NCBI GenBank assembly: GCA_041744575.1
Contig: JBGTKP010000020.1
Span: 8,824-72,823, forward strand
Source: JTS-RE37 sp041744575
GTDB taxonomy: Bacteria > Bacteroidota > Bacteroidia > Flavobacteriales > Flavobacteriaceae
Direction of reading: 5' to 3'
Length of the DNA: 64,000 nucleotides
Position 1 is the stretch's first letter. Each line of letters opens with the position of its first letter. Positions 54,727-63,888 of this stretch are shown here, in pieces. Made by a program: the position numbers and the translations under genes. The notes under the pieces are model-generated. The model was not told the origin of the DNA, ran no database searches, and saw only the letters and a list, made by a program, of their open reading frames with translations.

Positions 54727-55521
54727 TTAAAGCGTATTAAGATAGTCGATCACAAGCAGCAGATCGGTTTCCTTTTTTATATTGATCTTGTTTTCCTTAA
54801 TAAAGGATTTTAATTTGGGAGCCACATCCGAGTCGAAAGAACTGATGAATTTGTTTTTCCTGTCAGGCAGGAAATAAGCTACGTCTTCCTCTTTTGCGGC
54901 GGACGAATAATAATAGTCAGTGTAGTTACTAAACTTATCAGGCGTAGGTCGGACCAGGGAGTTTACAGGCTGGGTTCCTTCAATAAACTTTACTTTTGTC
55001 CGTGAATAAAGGGAGAATCTTTCCCCTTTGCCGATGAGTGTCAGGTATCCGTTCCTGTATATCTCATCTTCCGTATACAAGGTTTTTAAACTGATCTCCT
55101 TGCTGCCATCAATAAGACGGAATCTTTTATCAGTATGCAGGGATTGTTTTACCGAATCCTGAAAATAGTCCTTTATTTCAATCTCGTCATTATAGGCATT
55201 GTGCCGGTAAAAAAAGTCCCCTGCAAATTCATCCCCCACATACAGTTTACAAGGGAGGAATCCCTCACTCAGATAAGGTGAACCTACCGCATTGATCCAG
55301 TCCACCCTGCCCTCATGATTCCGGACATTAGAAAAAAGCTGATCCATTGCCGGATTTCGGGACATGGCATAATTAGGGAGGGCAAACTGCCCGTCATTGG
55401 AAATAGGTATTGGTTGTGAATTGTAATTGATGGTGTTTTGCGCCATTGTGGCATACAGGGGGCACAAAATAATAACAACCATGATTATGAAATTGGGCTG
55501 TCTGAAAAATCTGTTATTCAT
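54727..55521 (-). CDS. Secreted protein of unknown function
   Basis: From ATG 55521 the protein has 264 residues with a signal peptide (FIIMVVIILCPLYATMAQ) cleaved near residue 28. The frame is open to 55656 but the extra 45 residues are not signal-like, so the later ATG is preferred. The mature part is rich in charged residues (NYSQPIPIS, YLSEGFLPCKLYVGDEFAG, FRLIDGSKEISLKTLY, FIKENKINIKKETDLLLVIDYL) and contains one cysteine. No known domain is recognised. The region resembles uncharacterised proteins frequent in Bacteroidota, but that is an impression only. Confidence 0.7.
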   Translation of the reverse strand: MNNRFFRQPNFIIMVVIILCPLYATMAQNTINYNSQPIPISNDGQFALPNYAMSRNPAMDQLFSNVRNHEGRVDWINAVGSPYLSEGFLPCKLYVGDEFAGDFFYRHNAYNDEIEIKDYFQDSVKQSLHTDKRFRLIDGSKEISLKTLYTEDEIYRNGYLTLIGKGERFSLYSRTKVKFIEGTQPVNSLVRPTPDKFSNYTDYYYSSAAKEEDVAYFLPDRKNKFISSFDSDVAPKLKSFIKENKINIKKETDLLLVIDYLNTL

Positions 55522-56069
55522 TGAATTAGCTTTGTGCTTCCAAGATACTGAATTCACTAGGAAATCGCAAACTGCTTCAGACATGCCGTTTGGGAGAAAA
55601 AAATTGATAGATTGAATATTAAAGGTGAAATTTATAATAGTTACTAATGTGGTCATTTAGAAAATAGATTCCCTCCATATGCAAATTTTCCGGGATATTA
55701 GAGGGCTGATTGTGGTTGTCCAATATTTGGCCTATCTAAAATATTAATAGGTTAATTGTCGAAGGATATTGGGACTTTCCTATGTATCCTTGACTAACCG
55801 ACCTTTGTAATATACCGAAAATGGGACCAAATCTTTACCCAGACAAAAAGGAACTTCTGGAGTTACTTATAACACTTAAGATAATGATTGATACTCACAA
55901 TTATCATAAAACGTTCTAATATGAACCTCTGGGCCTCTGAAATAGGCCGTAAAACAGGGGACAAAATGAAGAAGATGTTTTAGGAAAATACAGACTGTTT
56001 TTTAATTCCTCCGACTACGGATATATTGCGGGAAGTTCCCGTAAAATCTGATAATTCAGTTTTCGTGAT
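55522..56069. other. 548-base AT-rich gap, possibly with two very small frames
   Basis: Nothing large is encoded. On the plus strand a 32-codon frame (55821-55919, ATG to TAA) is followed two bases later by a 20-codon frame (55921-55983). Neither has a recognised motif, but both begin with ATG in an otherwise AT-rich stretch and a near-consensus promoter (GACCTTTG at 55800-55807) precedes the first. A weak palindrome (CGGGAA/TTCCCG, 56029-56041) lies at the right end. I do not claim a gene. Confidence 0.4.
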
Positions 56070-57410
56070 TTATAAGTCCAACGTAAGAATTTCCGGAGCA
56101 TCCTTTGCGTAATGATACCCTCTCCAAAAGAAACCGTCCGCATGAAATTTCCAAACAACCTCGCCTGCATCTGTGACCTCCCAATAGCCGTAATCGCCCT
56201 CTGTAATAAGACGATTGCCGCTTGGAAGTTTTACGACCCCGGATACTTTCGGAGAATACAGATCGGGATGGGAGAAGCTCCATGTTACCACCGGCTCGTT
56301 ATCGGTATTGGGGAGGAGGGTCAGAACTTCCGGTAATTGAAATTCATATGCAGTAGACCGTTCCGTGTCCCCTCCGTTGGTAAAGATGTGGATTTTCCCG
56401 GCATCAACTCCGGTACCCAGATTTGGGTAGTGGTTATTGATGAACCGTCTTTCACCCATGGGATTATCATATGCTTCCGGATTGCCAAAGCGGTAGATCA
56501 GATCTCCCCCCTGTGAATAATTTCCGCCCACCTGACCTGCGGCCTGGATGGTAGTGGTACTGTGGTCTATAACCCACACTTCTGAAAAGAAATTAACACT
56601 TATATAGATAAGGTCGTTAACCGCATCATAGCCAATGCCATTGGCATGCATGATATCACCGTTCTCCTCGGGAAAATAATTGATATCAATACGGTTGGGA
56701 TTTTCTGCAATGACCCCATAGTTGTTGGCAGTCTCATCAAAGTCCTGAATAAGATGATCCCAGGCGTGCCATTCCCATACAATTTCATCATTATCTGGAT
56801 TGATCTCTATGAGGGCTTCAGGATAAAGTGCAATGTCCTGGCTGGATCCAGCCTCCTGAGCTTCCTCTACACTCCTTTTTTCCCATACCATGGCAAGGAT
56901 ATTTCCGTTGGGTAAGAGTTCAACATCGTGATGTGTCTCGGCTTCCTCCGATGAGTATACATAATTCCAATCAATGGTACCGTCTTTGGCTAAGATTTGG
57001 ATTTCACCTGCCTGACCGCCAAATGTCAAAAAGGGCGCATCTACCTGGGCCGATACCAGTAATTTTCCATTGGAAAGCAAAAAGGCATCATTCCCCAGTT
57101 TCGTATCCAGCGGCCATTCATATATTATCTGGCCATTTTTATCCATTAGAAAAGCCCGGTGACTCTGGACATCGTTGACGAGGATATAATCATCTTCTAC
57201 CTTTACAGGAGCGAAAAAAGACACGGTTCCTCCAAGCGCTGTATCCGGATCTTCATCGTCCGGGTCCGGTTCCTCATTGTCAGAATCAGGGGGCAATTCC
57301 ATGTCGATTTCTTCATCTGGAATGGAATCGTCACTGGAGCAGGAAAATGCAAGTAACAATAATAACAGCATGAGGCTGTTTCTGAAAAATATCCGGAATC
57401 TCATCATCAA
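56070..57410 (-). CDS. Aryl-sulfate sulfotransferase lipoprotein (ASST)
   Basis: The 446-residue protein has a lipobox (AFSC, C24) and then an acidic low-complexity linker of about 35 residues (DMELPPDSDNEEPDPDDEDP). The remainder is an ASST-type six-bladed beta-propeller with HHDVELLPNGN at about residue 160, EIVWEWHAWDHL, GDIMHANGIGYD, and a C-terminal TYWEV-like repeat. PAPS-independent ASSTs transfer sulfate from aryl sulfates to phenols, and some relatives are hydrolases. Bases 57422-57463 form a terminator between it and the SusCD operon, so it may have its own promoter, but it is immediately downstream of uptake genes. Confidence 0.82.
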   Translation of the reverse strand: MMMRFRIFFRNSLMLLLLLLAFSCSSDDSIPDEEIDMELPPDSDNEEPDPDDEDPDTALGGTVSFFAPVKVEDDYILVNDVQSHRAFLMDKNGQIIYEWPLDTKLGNDAFLLSNGKLLVSAQVDAPFLTFGGQAGEIQILAKDGTIDWNYVYSSEEAETHHDVELLPNGNILAMVWEKRSVEEAQEAGSSQDIALYPEALIEINPDNDEIVWEWHAWDHLIQDFDETANNYGVIAENPNRIDINYFPEENGDIMHANGIGYDAVNDLIYISVNFFSEVWVIDHSTTTIQAAGQVGGNYSQGGDLIYRFGNPEAYDNPMGERRFINNHYPNLGTGVDAGKIHIFTNGGDTERSTAYEFQLPEVLTLLPNTDNEPVVTWSFSHPDLYSPKVSGVVKLPSGNRLITEGDYGYWEVTDAGEVVWKFHADGFFWRGYHYAKDAPEILTLDL

Positions 57411-57421
57411 AAAGTTAGGGG

Positions 57422-57463
57422 TATTTAAACAAATAAGAGGCCATCATAATCGACAGCCTCTTA
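57422..57463 (-). terminator. Intrinsic terminator at the end of the SusC-SusD operon
   Basis: TAAGAGGC (57434-57441) pairs perfectly with GCCTCTTA (57456-57463). Read on the minus strand the hairpin is followed by TTTGTTTAAA. It lies 45 bases past the stop of the last lipoprotein gene and just before the ASST start. Confidence 0.7.
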
Positions 57464-57507
57464 GCAGTATTTCTATTGTGGATAATAATCGTTACAGAGT
57501 AACGAAA

Positions 57508-58368
57508 TCAGACACAAATATTTAAGACAATCTCCCCGCTAACACCAGGAGATGAAGCTGCCACATCTCCGTTAGGAGCGAGAATCTCAAATACGTGTTC
57601 CTCCTCAAAGTTTCCGGAGGTATAAGTAAATATCAGCTCTGTGGTTCCGTCAGGAACTGTGACTACATACAGGTTATCGGTGGTATCCACGGTATAATCT
57701 GTGCTGACACCATCAATTGTTACTGTTATAAAAGCGCCATCCCAACCATCTCCGTAGGTATCCACGAGATCCAGGGTATAGTCACCCGGGATCGGAGTGA
57801 TAGGAATACAGGCCACCCCGGCACTATAGGCATAGGGAGAGGAATAGTACCCGCCCAGTGCCGCAATGTTGCCATTGGCATCCGTATCTGTGAAAGTTCT
57901 GCCATCTGTTAGGTTCAACTCCAAACGGATATTGAAACTATCACCTCCGGTATAATCTCCGTCAGCCAGACCAAGGGTTGTGGCCGCTTCTCCTAAAGAT
58001 ACGGAGATCGATGTTTCCGGCAGTCCGTACTGACCCACACCAAAATCTGAAGCGGGAATAGAAGTTACCAGGACTTCAGATTTGGAATTGTCATCCGGAT
58101 CCCCCTGATTGTCATCAAAGCTAAAGTACACACCCACACTTTCAAGTAAATCCCCACCCTGTTCATCCTGCTCCTCCACGGTAATATCAAAGGTGGAAGC
58201 CGGGTCAAAGGCGTTGAAGTTCAGGCTGGTGGTAGCCGTTGTTCTCAGGAAGGCCCCTTTTTGTCTCTTTTCAAAGACGTCATCAATAACATTGTTGTCA
58301 GTTGAACAACCTAAAAGCAATGCTATCGCGGCCAGACCTGTAGTTATTTTAATTATTATTTTTTTCAT
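57508..58368 (-). CDS. Lipoprotein of unknown function in the SusCD operon
   Basis: The 286-residue protein has lipobox LLLGC (C21). The N-terminal half has a beta-sandwich look (STFDITVEEQDEQGGDLLESVGVYF), as in the surface-glycan-binding or SusE-type third proteins of Sus-like systems. The C-terminal part (about 195-280) contains VDTYGDGWDGAFITVTIDG, a pattern found in many secreted proteins of Bacteroidota and other organisms. It is 11 bases downstream of the SusD-like gene, so it is probably surface-exposed and helps bind the same ligand. Ligand unknown. Confidence 0.72.
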   Translation of the reverse strand: MKKIIIKITTGLAAIALLLGCSTDNNVIDDVFEKRQKGAFLRTTATTSLNFNAFDPASTFDITVEEQDEQGGDLLESVGVYFSFDDNQGDPDDNSKSEVLVTSIPASDFGVGQYGLPETSISVSLGEAATTLGLADGDYTGGDSFNIRLELNLTDGRTFTDTDANGNIAALGGYYSSPYAYSAGVACIPITPIPGDYTLDLVDTYGDGWDGAFITVTIDGVSTDYTVDTTDNLYVVTVPDGTTELIFTYTSGNFEEEHVFEILAPNGDVAASSPGVSGEIVLNICV

Positions 58369-58379
58369 TGTACTTTTTT

Positions 58380-60056
58380 TTAGTTAGATGAAGGAAATCC
58401 AGGTGAGGCCGGGTTGTTGTCCCAGAAGACTTGCACATTTACCTCTGCTTTCTGCTGAACAGCGGAGTTGTTGTTCACAAAATTTGCAGGATAGAACAAA
58501 GACCTTGCGAAAGAGCCGGGATTGGGTTCAATTTCAGGCTGTAAATTGGTTGGATAGCCTGTTCTCCTGTAAAAGTTATAAGCATCGATGCCGTTTCCGT
58601 AAAGCGAAGTAAAAAACTCCCTGCCCAGGACATTCCATCCGCCTTCGGAATCCGCGGCAAAAGCAGTTCCTATAGAAGCGCTGTGCGTTGTGATATCACC
58701 ATCGGTAGGGGCAAGCGACTGATCTGTTCCGGAATCGACGGCTCCAAAAGCAACTACCTTACCTACCGATTTCGCAACTCCTGACAATAAGGCCGTCAGG
58801 GCTGTTGCACTCTGACCAGTGGCCAGGGCAGCCTCAGCGATGAAAAAATCTGAGGAGGAAGCCAGCATGATCGGGGTGATCCCTGCTCCAGCGCCACCTG
58901 CACCATTGACTTGTCCTTCAAAGGAACTGTCATCAAATTTTCCACCGGCCGGGTATACCCCTGTCAGCGTCCTCAGGAAGCCATCCGGTGGCGTTCCTTC
59001 ATTATTTCCATGGTCCCTTCCCCAATAGCCATTAGGCAGGTAGCAAAATGGGAAGCCTGCATAGTGGGCGGGAGGATTCTGCAGAGAACATTGTAATGTT
59101 TCAAGTGCAGGAGGAGCTTCAGCGCCGGGGGTCAGTTCATTCTGCCTGTAGTAATAATACCTTATCCTAGGATCATTATTCTCCAGCATATAGTTCATCA
59201 GATCATCAGACATGTATTCATTACCTCCGGTAGAGGAATAGCTTCCTGCCGCTCCCTGAGTATCAGGGTCAACACTATTATACCGAGGGTGACGGGTATC
59301 GGGCTGTACCTCATTGGTGCCCCATGCGAATTGCATATCGTCTGCCGTATCTGAAATATAGTTGCCGGAGGCCACAATGGCGTTGAAACTAGCCAGTGCC
59401 CCGCTGTCTACCAGCCGGGTCTGGATGTACAATTTCATTTTCAGTGTATTACAGGCCTTTATCCACTGTGTGGCATCGCCGTCATAAAAGAAGTCGTTCT
59501 GAGGAAGGGCGGCGCTGGTTGCATTAAAGTTCGCAATGGCCTGATCCAATAGTCCAAGTGCCGCATCATAGATACTGGCTCCGGTATCCAGGGACGGATT
59601 GAAGTTTTCAGAACCCAGATTCGCCTCACTATATGGGATATCCCCAAAGAAATCTACCAACATGGTGACAGTGTAGGCCTCAATAAACTGAGCCATCCCT
59701 AGATGATAATTTAAACCGGCATCCTGAGCCAGTGGGGTCATTGCCTTGATATCCGTTCTGATTTCCGTAAAGGCCCGCCTCCATTCCGAATCAAACCCGG
59801 AGGGAGTATAGGCATTACGGTACGTCCTTCCGAACATATAATCAATCCGGGTCAGCTCGGCTCCGACGGCGCCAAAACTCTCAACCGTTGAGGCAAAGTC
59901 CAATTGAATATTGCTTAGAAGGAAATCAGGACTACTCTGGTCTGCTGAAAGGGCATTTGGATTGGTCCTGAGATCCAGTTCTGTCGTTTCACAGGCCTGG
60001 AAGACAAAAGCTCCCAGAACCGCCGTGAAACATGCTATTTTGAATATATTTTTCAT
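58380..60056 (-). CDS. SusD/RagB-family nutrient-binding lipoprotein
   Basis: The 558-residue surface lipoprotein (lipobox VFQAC, C22) captures substrate at the lid of the SusC barrel. It looks like the SusD-like_2 type (PF12771): TNPNALSADQSSPDFLLSN near the start, MAQFIEAYTVTMLVDFFGDIPYSEA, and FNPSLDTGASIYDAALGLLDQAI. Starts 20 bases after the SusC-like stop. No glycoside hydrolase, sulfatase or peptidase gene accompanies it, so the nutrient cannot be inferred from context. Confidence 0.92.
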   Translation of the reverse strand: MKNIFKIACFTAVLGAFVFQACETTELDLRTNPNALSADQSSPDFLLSNIQLDFASTVESFGAVGAELTRIDYMFGRTYRNAYTPSGFDSEWRRAFTEIRTDIKAMTPLAQDAGLNYHLGMAQFIEAYTVTMLVDFFGDIPYSEANLGSENFNPSLDTGASIYDAALGLLDQAIANFNATSAALPQNDFFYDGDATQWIKACNTLKMKLYIQTRLVDSGALASFNAIVASGNYISDTADDMQFAWGTNEVQPDTRHPRYNSVDPDTQGAAGSYSSTGGNEYMSDDLMNYMLENNDPRIRYYYYRQNELTPGAEAPPALETLQCSLQNPPAHYAGFPFCYLPNGYWGRDHGNNEGTPPDGFLRTLTGVYPAGGKFDDSSFEGQVNGAGGAGAGITPIMLASSSDFFIAEAALATGQSATALTALLSGVAKSVGKVVAFGAVDSGTDQSLAPTDGDITTHSASIGTAFAADSEGGWNVLGREFFTSLYGNGIDAYNFYRRTGYPTNLQPEIEPNPGSFARSLFYPANFVNNNSAVQQKAEVNVQVFWDNNPASPGFPSSN

Positions 60057-60076
60057 AATACAATTATTTTTTTTAA

Positions 60077-63000
60077 TTAAAAGGTAGCCTTAACGCTGAA
60101 TCCATATCTCTTGGAGCTGGGTCCGTTAAGGAAGTCGAAACCCTGACCGTTGCCGATTCCCAGACCTGCTACGTTCGGATCGAAATTGATGCTTTCAGGA
60201 ACATTGAATGCTTCGTACCACAGGTTAAATCCTGATATGGTAAAACTCAGCGATCCGAGGGGTGTTTTATCCAGGAATTTGCTGGGTAAGCTGTAGCCCA
60301 GGGAAACTTCCTGTAACCTCAGTGCGGTCGCATCATATACTTGCAATTCGGAAGGTCCGAAAGCGACGTTGTCAAAATAAAAGTTGGAGTTGTTTATTTG
60401 GATGGTATTGGTATTTCCATCAGAGGTAACTCCGGGTAAAACAAAGGAGGTCTCCCTGTCAACAGTATCCTCAACCAGACCACGTCCTATAAGTGTAGCA
60501 ATGGTGCTGGAATAGATATCTCCGCCCTGTACGTGGTTAATAAGGAAACTCAAACTGAAACCTTTATAACCAAACGTGTTGGAAACGTTTAGGGTCCAGT
60601 CCGCGTTGGGATCCCCTATGATAGGCAATCTTCCGTTTTCGTCCACTTCCTCAGAGAGATAATTTCCATCCGCCCCAACGGTTAAATTACCGTCAGTACG
60701 CGCGACACGGCTACCTACCAAAACCCCTAAAGGTTCGCCGACAATCGCGGCGTTACCCAGATTTGAAAAGCCTTCATATACAATAATGTCCGTATCCTGA
60801 CCCAGGTCGGTCACCTCCGATTCGTTGGCATTGAAATTGGTATTGATTGACCAGTTGAACCCTTCACCCTGTAACAAGTTTAGTCCGAGGTCTACTTCGA
60901 TCCCCTTACCTTCAATCTCCCCTACGTTCGTTTGAACAAGCGTACCACCGGTACTCGGATCGAGCGGACGGTTCACAATAAGGTCCTTTGTAAGACGGCT
61001 GTAAAGCGAGACATCCAGGCTGACAATATTATTAAGGAATCTGGATTCCAGACCTACTTCAAATTCAGTGTACCTCTCAGGCAGGATATCCGGGTTGGCA
61101 ACAGTGTTCGATACCGAGTTGGTAACGACTGTCTGTCCGTCCCCGTTGATAAACGCCTGGGTATCGATTACTGCATCCACCGAGGTTGGAAATCCACTTG
61201 CAAAACCTGCAGATTCCCCATAACCCCCGCGTAACTTCAGGTAATTTAATCCGTAACCCTCACTTCTCAACCCCTCAAAAAGCGAAGTTGGGATAAAGGA
61301 GAAACTGGCACCTTTATAAAGCAGGGACCGGTTTTCTTTTGACTGGTTGGAAACCCAGTCATTCCTTGCGTTCAGCGTCAGGTAGAACAATCTGTCGAAA
61401 CCAAAGTCCACCTGGCCGTAAAGCCCTGCGATATTCTGGAAGGTAGTGAACTGAATCTCATCCTGGAGGTTATAGTTAAAGTGCCTTCTTACGCCAAATA
61501 CATTCTGGCCGCTACTTGCAACCCCCTGACGATCATAGTTCGTACTTCTTGTAGTACCGCCTAAGTTGAAACTCATATCCAGTTTCTCACTTATGTCATA
61601 ATTCCCGTTCAGGATCACACTATGATCCCAGATGGTGTTGTTGTTATCCCAGGTCTGAAAGATACCGCTGATCACTGCAACACTTCCACTGGAACCACCT
61701 TTGTCCTGGTAATACGTGTTGCGCTCGTTGTATACGTCATATCCAAACCGGTACAATAAGTTCAAATTATCCGTGAAGTCATATTGCAGGGACATGTTAC
61801 CAAATGCCCTGTTTGTCAGCTGCTCATTTCCGGCATGTGCAACCGTCCACAAAGGGTTCTGAATATCATTTCCCTGACGATAATAAACACTTCCACCGGT
61901 GATCGGATTCTCAAAGGGCAGATTTATTAGATCTACCGACCGAGGGGTAAAAAATAAGTGTCCGTACACTGAGGATCCGGTTCCAAAAGAACCGTTCCCC
62001 TGGCTGGCTGCAACCGGGGGGGATGCAAAATCGGTACGGGAATAATTCATGGTACCGTTTACCGTAAATTTATTGCTCAGCTGTGCACGACCTCCGATCC
62101 CGATGTTATTCCTTGTCAATTTGTTACCGGGGGTAAAACCGTTGTCTTCCAGGTGGCCAAAACTCGCGTTATAGGAAACTTTTCCATCTTCTGTCGCCCC
62201 GTTGGCGTTTACAGAAACATTAGACACCGCGCCGGTCCTGAAAAAAGCGTTTACGTTGTCATAGGGCTGAAAAGTGTACCGGGCATTCGCCAGTTCAGGA
62301 AATGCCTGTGGGATCCCTGTAGCACTTGAAGCCGTTGAGTAAGGGTGCCGGATCGTGGCATTGCTTGTGTCGAGCTCATAGATGGCCGGGAAATTGGCCG
62401 CATTGCCGTAACCGGTTCTGCCATCCCTGCTGAATGCTGGTCCGAAATTACTAAAGAACCATCCGAAGGCCTGGTCAAAGCCACCTCCGTAGACGTTCTG
62501 GTAATCTGGAAGAGAAGCGATCTCGTTAAAAAAGAAGGAAGTTGATACTGTGATCTCAGATTTTTTCGGACCTGAAGCAGTAGCGCCGTTCTTAGTAGTG
62601 ATCAGGATCACCCCGTTCTTTCCGGCTTCCCCGTAAAGGGTTGCTGCGGAAAGACCCTTAAGTACGCTCACACTGGAGATCGAGTTAGGGTCGAGATCGA
62701 GGAAGCGGCTGGATCCGCTGTTACCGTCAATAAAATCTCCTGAAGCATTCGTATCACTGCTGAACGGGACCCCGTCAACAATAAAGAGCGGCTGGTTGTT
62801 CTGGCTGAAGGACTGGTATCCTCTGATAACAATATTTGTACCGGAACCTGAGACCCCGCTCTGAGAGGTGATGTTTACCCCGGAAGCCTTTCCGCGCAAT
62901 ACCCGCCCGATATCTCCTTCGGTTTTCTGCTCAAGGTCTTCCGAACCTACGGTGGCGACTGCATAACCCAGTGCCTGTTTTTCCCTTTTAATACCTTGTG

Positions 63001-63325
63001 CCGTAACCACTACTTCTTCCAATGCCTGAGCATCTTCTGTCATCTGCACATTTATGGTAGTTTCGGCCCCAATGGTTTGTCGGACCTCTCTCTGACCAAT
63101 GTAGGTAAACAAAAGCACCTGGCCTGCGCTGCCACTGATAGAGTAGTTCCCGTCAAAATCGGTTTGAGTCCCGTTGGTTGTACCCTCCACCAGGATGTTG
63201 ACTCCGGGTAATGGCAGACCATCCTGATCCGTCACCGTCCCTGAAATCGTTTGATCCTGTGCAAAGGCGAAATGCACAAAAAACGCTAAAAATAGCGTTA
63301 AGATTCCACTTAAATTTGTTCTCAT
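60077..63325 (-). CDS. SusC/RagA-family TonB-linked outer-membrane transporter
   Basis: The 1082-residue protein has a signal peptide ending FAQ (about 23), a carboxypeptidase-like regulatory domain (ISGTVTDQDGLPLPGVNIL), a TonB-box-like segment (EEVVVTAQG) and a plug domain (about 115-240, with IVIRGYQSFSQNNQPLFIVDG and AATLYGEAGKNGVILITTKNG). The rest is a 22-strand barrel ending YGFSVKATF. It is the first gene of the operon. No N-terminal STN signalling domain and no adjacent FecI/FecR pair are seen. A possible minus-strand -7 box (TAAGTTTG) lies at 63381-63388. Confidence 0.95.
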   Translation of the reverse strand: MRTNLSGILTLFLAFFVHFAFAQDQTISGTVTDQDGLPLPGVNILVEGTTNGTQTDFDGNYSISGSAGQVLLFTYIGQREVRQTIGAETTINVQMTEDAQALEEVVVTAQGIKREKQALGYAVATVGSEDLEQKTEGDIGRVLRGKASGVNITSQSGVSGSGTNIVIRGYQSFSQNNQPLFIVDGVPFSSDTNASGDFIDGNSGSSRFLDLDPNSISSVSVLKGLSAATLYGEAGKNGVILITTKNGATASGPKKSEITVSTSFFFNEIASLPDYQNVYGGGFDQAFGWFFSNFGPAFSRDGRTGYGNAANFPAIYELDTSNATIRHPYSTASSATGIPQAFPELANARYTFQPYDNVNAFFRTGAVSNVSVNANGATEDGKVSYNASFGHLEDNGFTPGNKLTRNNIGIGGRAQLSNKFTVNGTMNYSRTDFASPPVAASQGNGSFGTGSSVYGHLFFTPRSVDLINLPFENPITGGSVYYRQGNDIQNPLWTVAHAGNEQLTNRAFGNMSLQYDFTDNLNLLYRFGYDVYNERNTYYQDKGGSSGSVAVISGIFQTWDNNNTIWDHSVILNGNYDISEKLDMSFNLGGTTRSTNYDRQGVASSGQNVFGVRRHFNYNLQDEIQFTTFQNIAGLYGQVDFGFDRLFYLTLNARNDWVSNQSKENRSLLYKGASFSFIPTSLFEGLRSEGYGLNYLKLRGGYGESAGFASGFPTSVDAVIDTQAFINGDGQTVVTNSVSNTVANPDILPERYTEFEVGLESRFLNNIVSLDVSLYSRLTKDLIVNRPLDPSTGGTLVQTNVGEIEGKGIEVDLGLNLLQGEGFNWSINTNFNANESEVTDLGQDTDIIVYEGFSNLGNAAIVGEPLGVLVGSRVARTDGNLTVGADGNYLSEEVDENGRLPIIGDPNADWTLNVSNTFGYKGFSLSFLINHVQGGDIYSSTIATLIGRGLVEDTVDRETSFVLPGVTSDGNTNTIQINNSNFYFDNVAFGPSELQVYDATALRLQEVSLGYSLPSKFLDKTPLGSLSFTISGFNLWYEAFNVPESINFDPNVAGLGIGNGQGFDFLNGPSSKRYGFSVKATF

Positions 63326-63380
63326 TTTTTAATTATTTGAATTAGCTACCTGCGAAAATCTTAATTTCACGTTAATAATC

Positions 63381-63388
63381 CAAACTTA
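63381..63388 (-). promoter_or_regulatory. Possible -7 box (TAAGTTTG on the minus strand) for the SusCD operon
   Basis: CAAACTTA on the plus strand gives TAAGTTTG on the minus strand, 56 bases upstream of the SusC-like start. The nearest minus-strand TTTG (63417-63420) is 28 bases away, too far for a good -33, so it is tentative. Confidence 0.35.
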
Positions 63389-63815
63389 TTTTAATAAAAC
63401 TTTAAGAATGAAAAGTCAAAAAAAACATTTGGCCCGCAATTTGTTAGGAATAATTCAAGGCTTTCTGTTAAAAAACTTGAGATACGATTATTATTACCGA
63501 ACATAATTACAGATTGTGCCAATTTGATGTATACTAATTAGGAACTGCGTAAATAGCACGAATCCGGAAATTTGGTCAGTCTGCGCCTGAATTAAGTCCT
63601 ATAATTCCTACAATTTCATCCTTTCATCTTCAATTTCTTCCCCGGTTTCTTCTTTATTTATTTCGTCTGCGGGCACCCTCCTGCAATACCGGCTATTTTT
63701 GTTCACCTGAGATTTAATATTTTGTTGTGATGGGGGATTTTCGGCGTGGAAATGGCTGCCACGCAGTATAAATAAATGGGTGTTAGAAAAAATACTCAAA
63801 TTTAATTCGTATCGA

Positions 63816-63846
63816 TTTGAATTATTATGAATAATTACTACATTTG
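63816..63846 (+). promoter_or_regulatory. Bacteroidota-type promoter of rpsL
   Basis: A good two-part match: TTTG at 63816-63819 (-33), a 19-base spacer, and TACATTTG at 63839-63846 (-7). The transcript should start near 63853, leaving a leader of about 35 bases before the rpsL ATG. Confidence 0.75.
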
Positions 63847-63888
63847 CCAGCCCTTAAACAAGGGTAGATTTTATACATATATAGTAGT

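Larger units (their letters stand above)
63326..63888. other. 563-base AT-rich divergent region between susC-like and rpsL genes
   Basis: It holds the promoters of both genes and a hairpin GCGTGG...CCACGC (63744-63764). No reading frame of merit is present. A frame at 63608-63799 on the minus strand has no motif. Confidence 0.6.

Noticed and set aside
55522..55656. 45-residue N-terminal extension of the secreted protein at 54727-55521
   Set aside because: The extension is not signal-like, whereas ATG 55521 leads directly into a good signal peptide.
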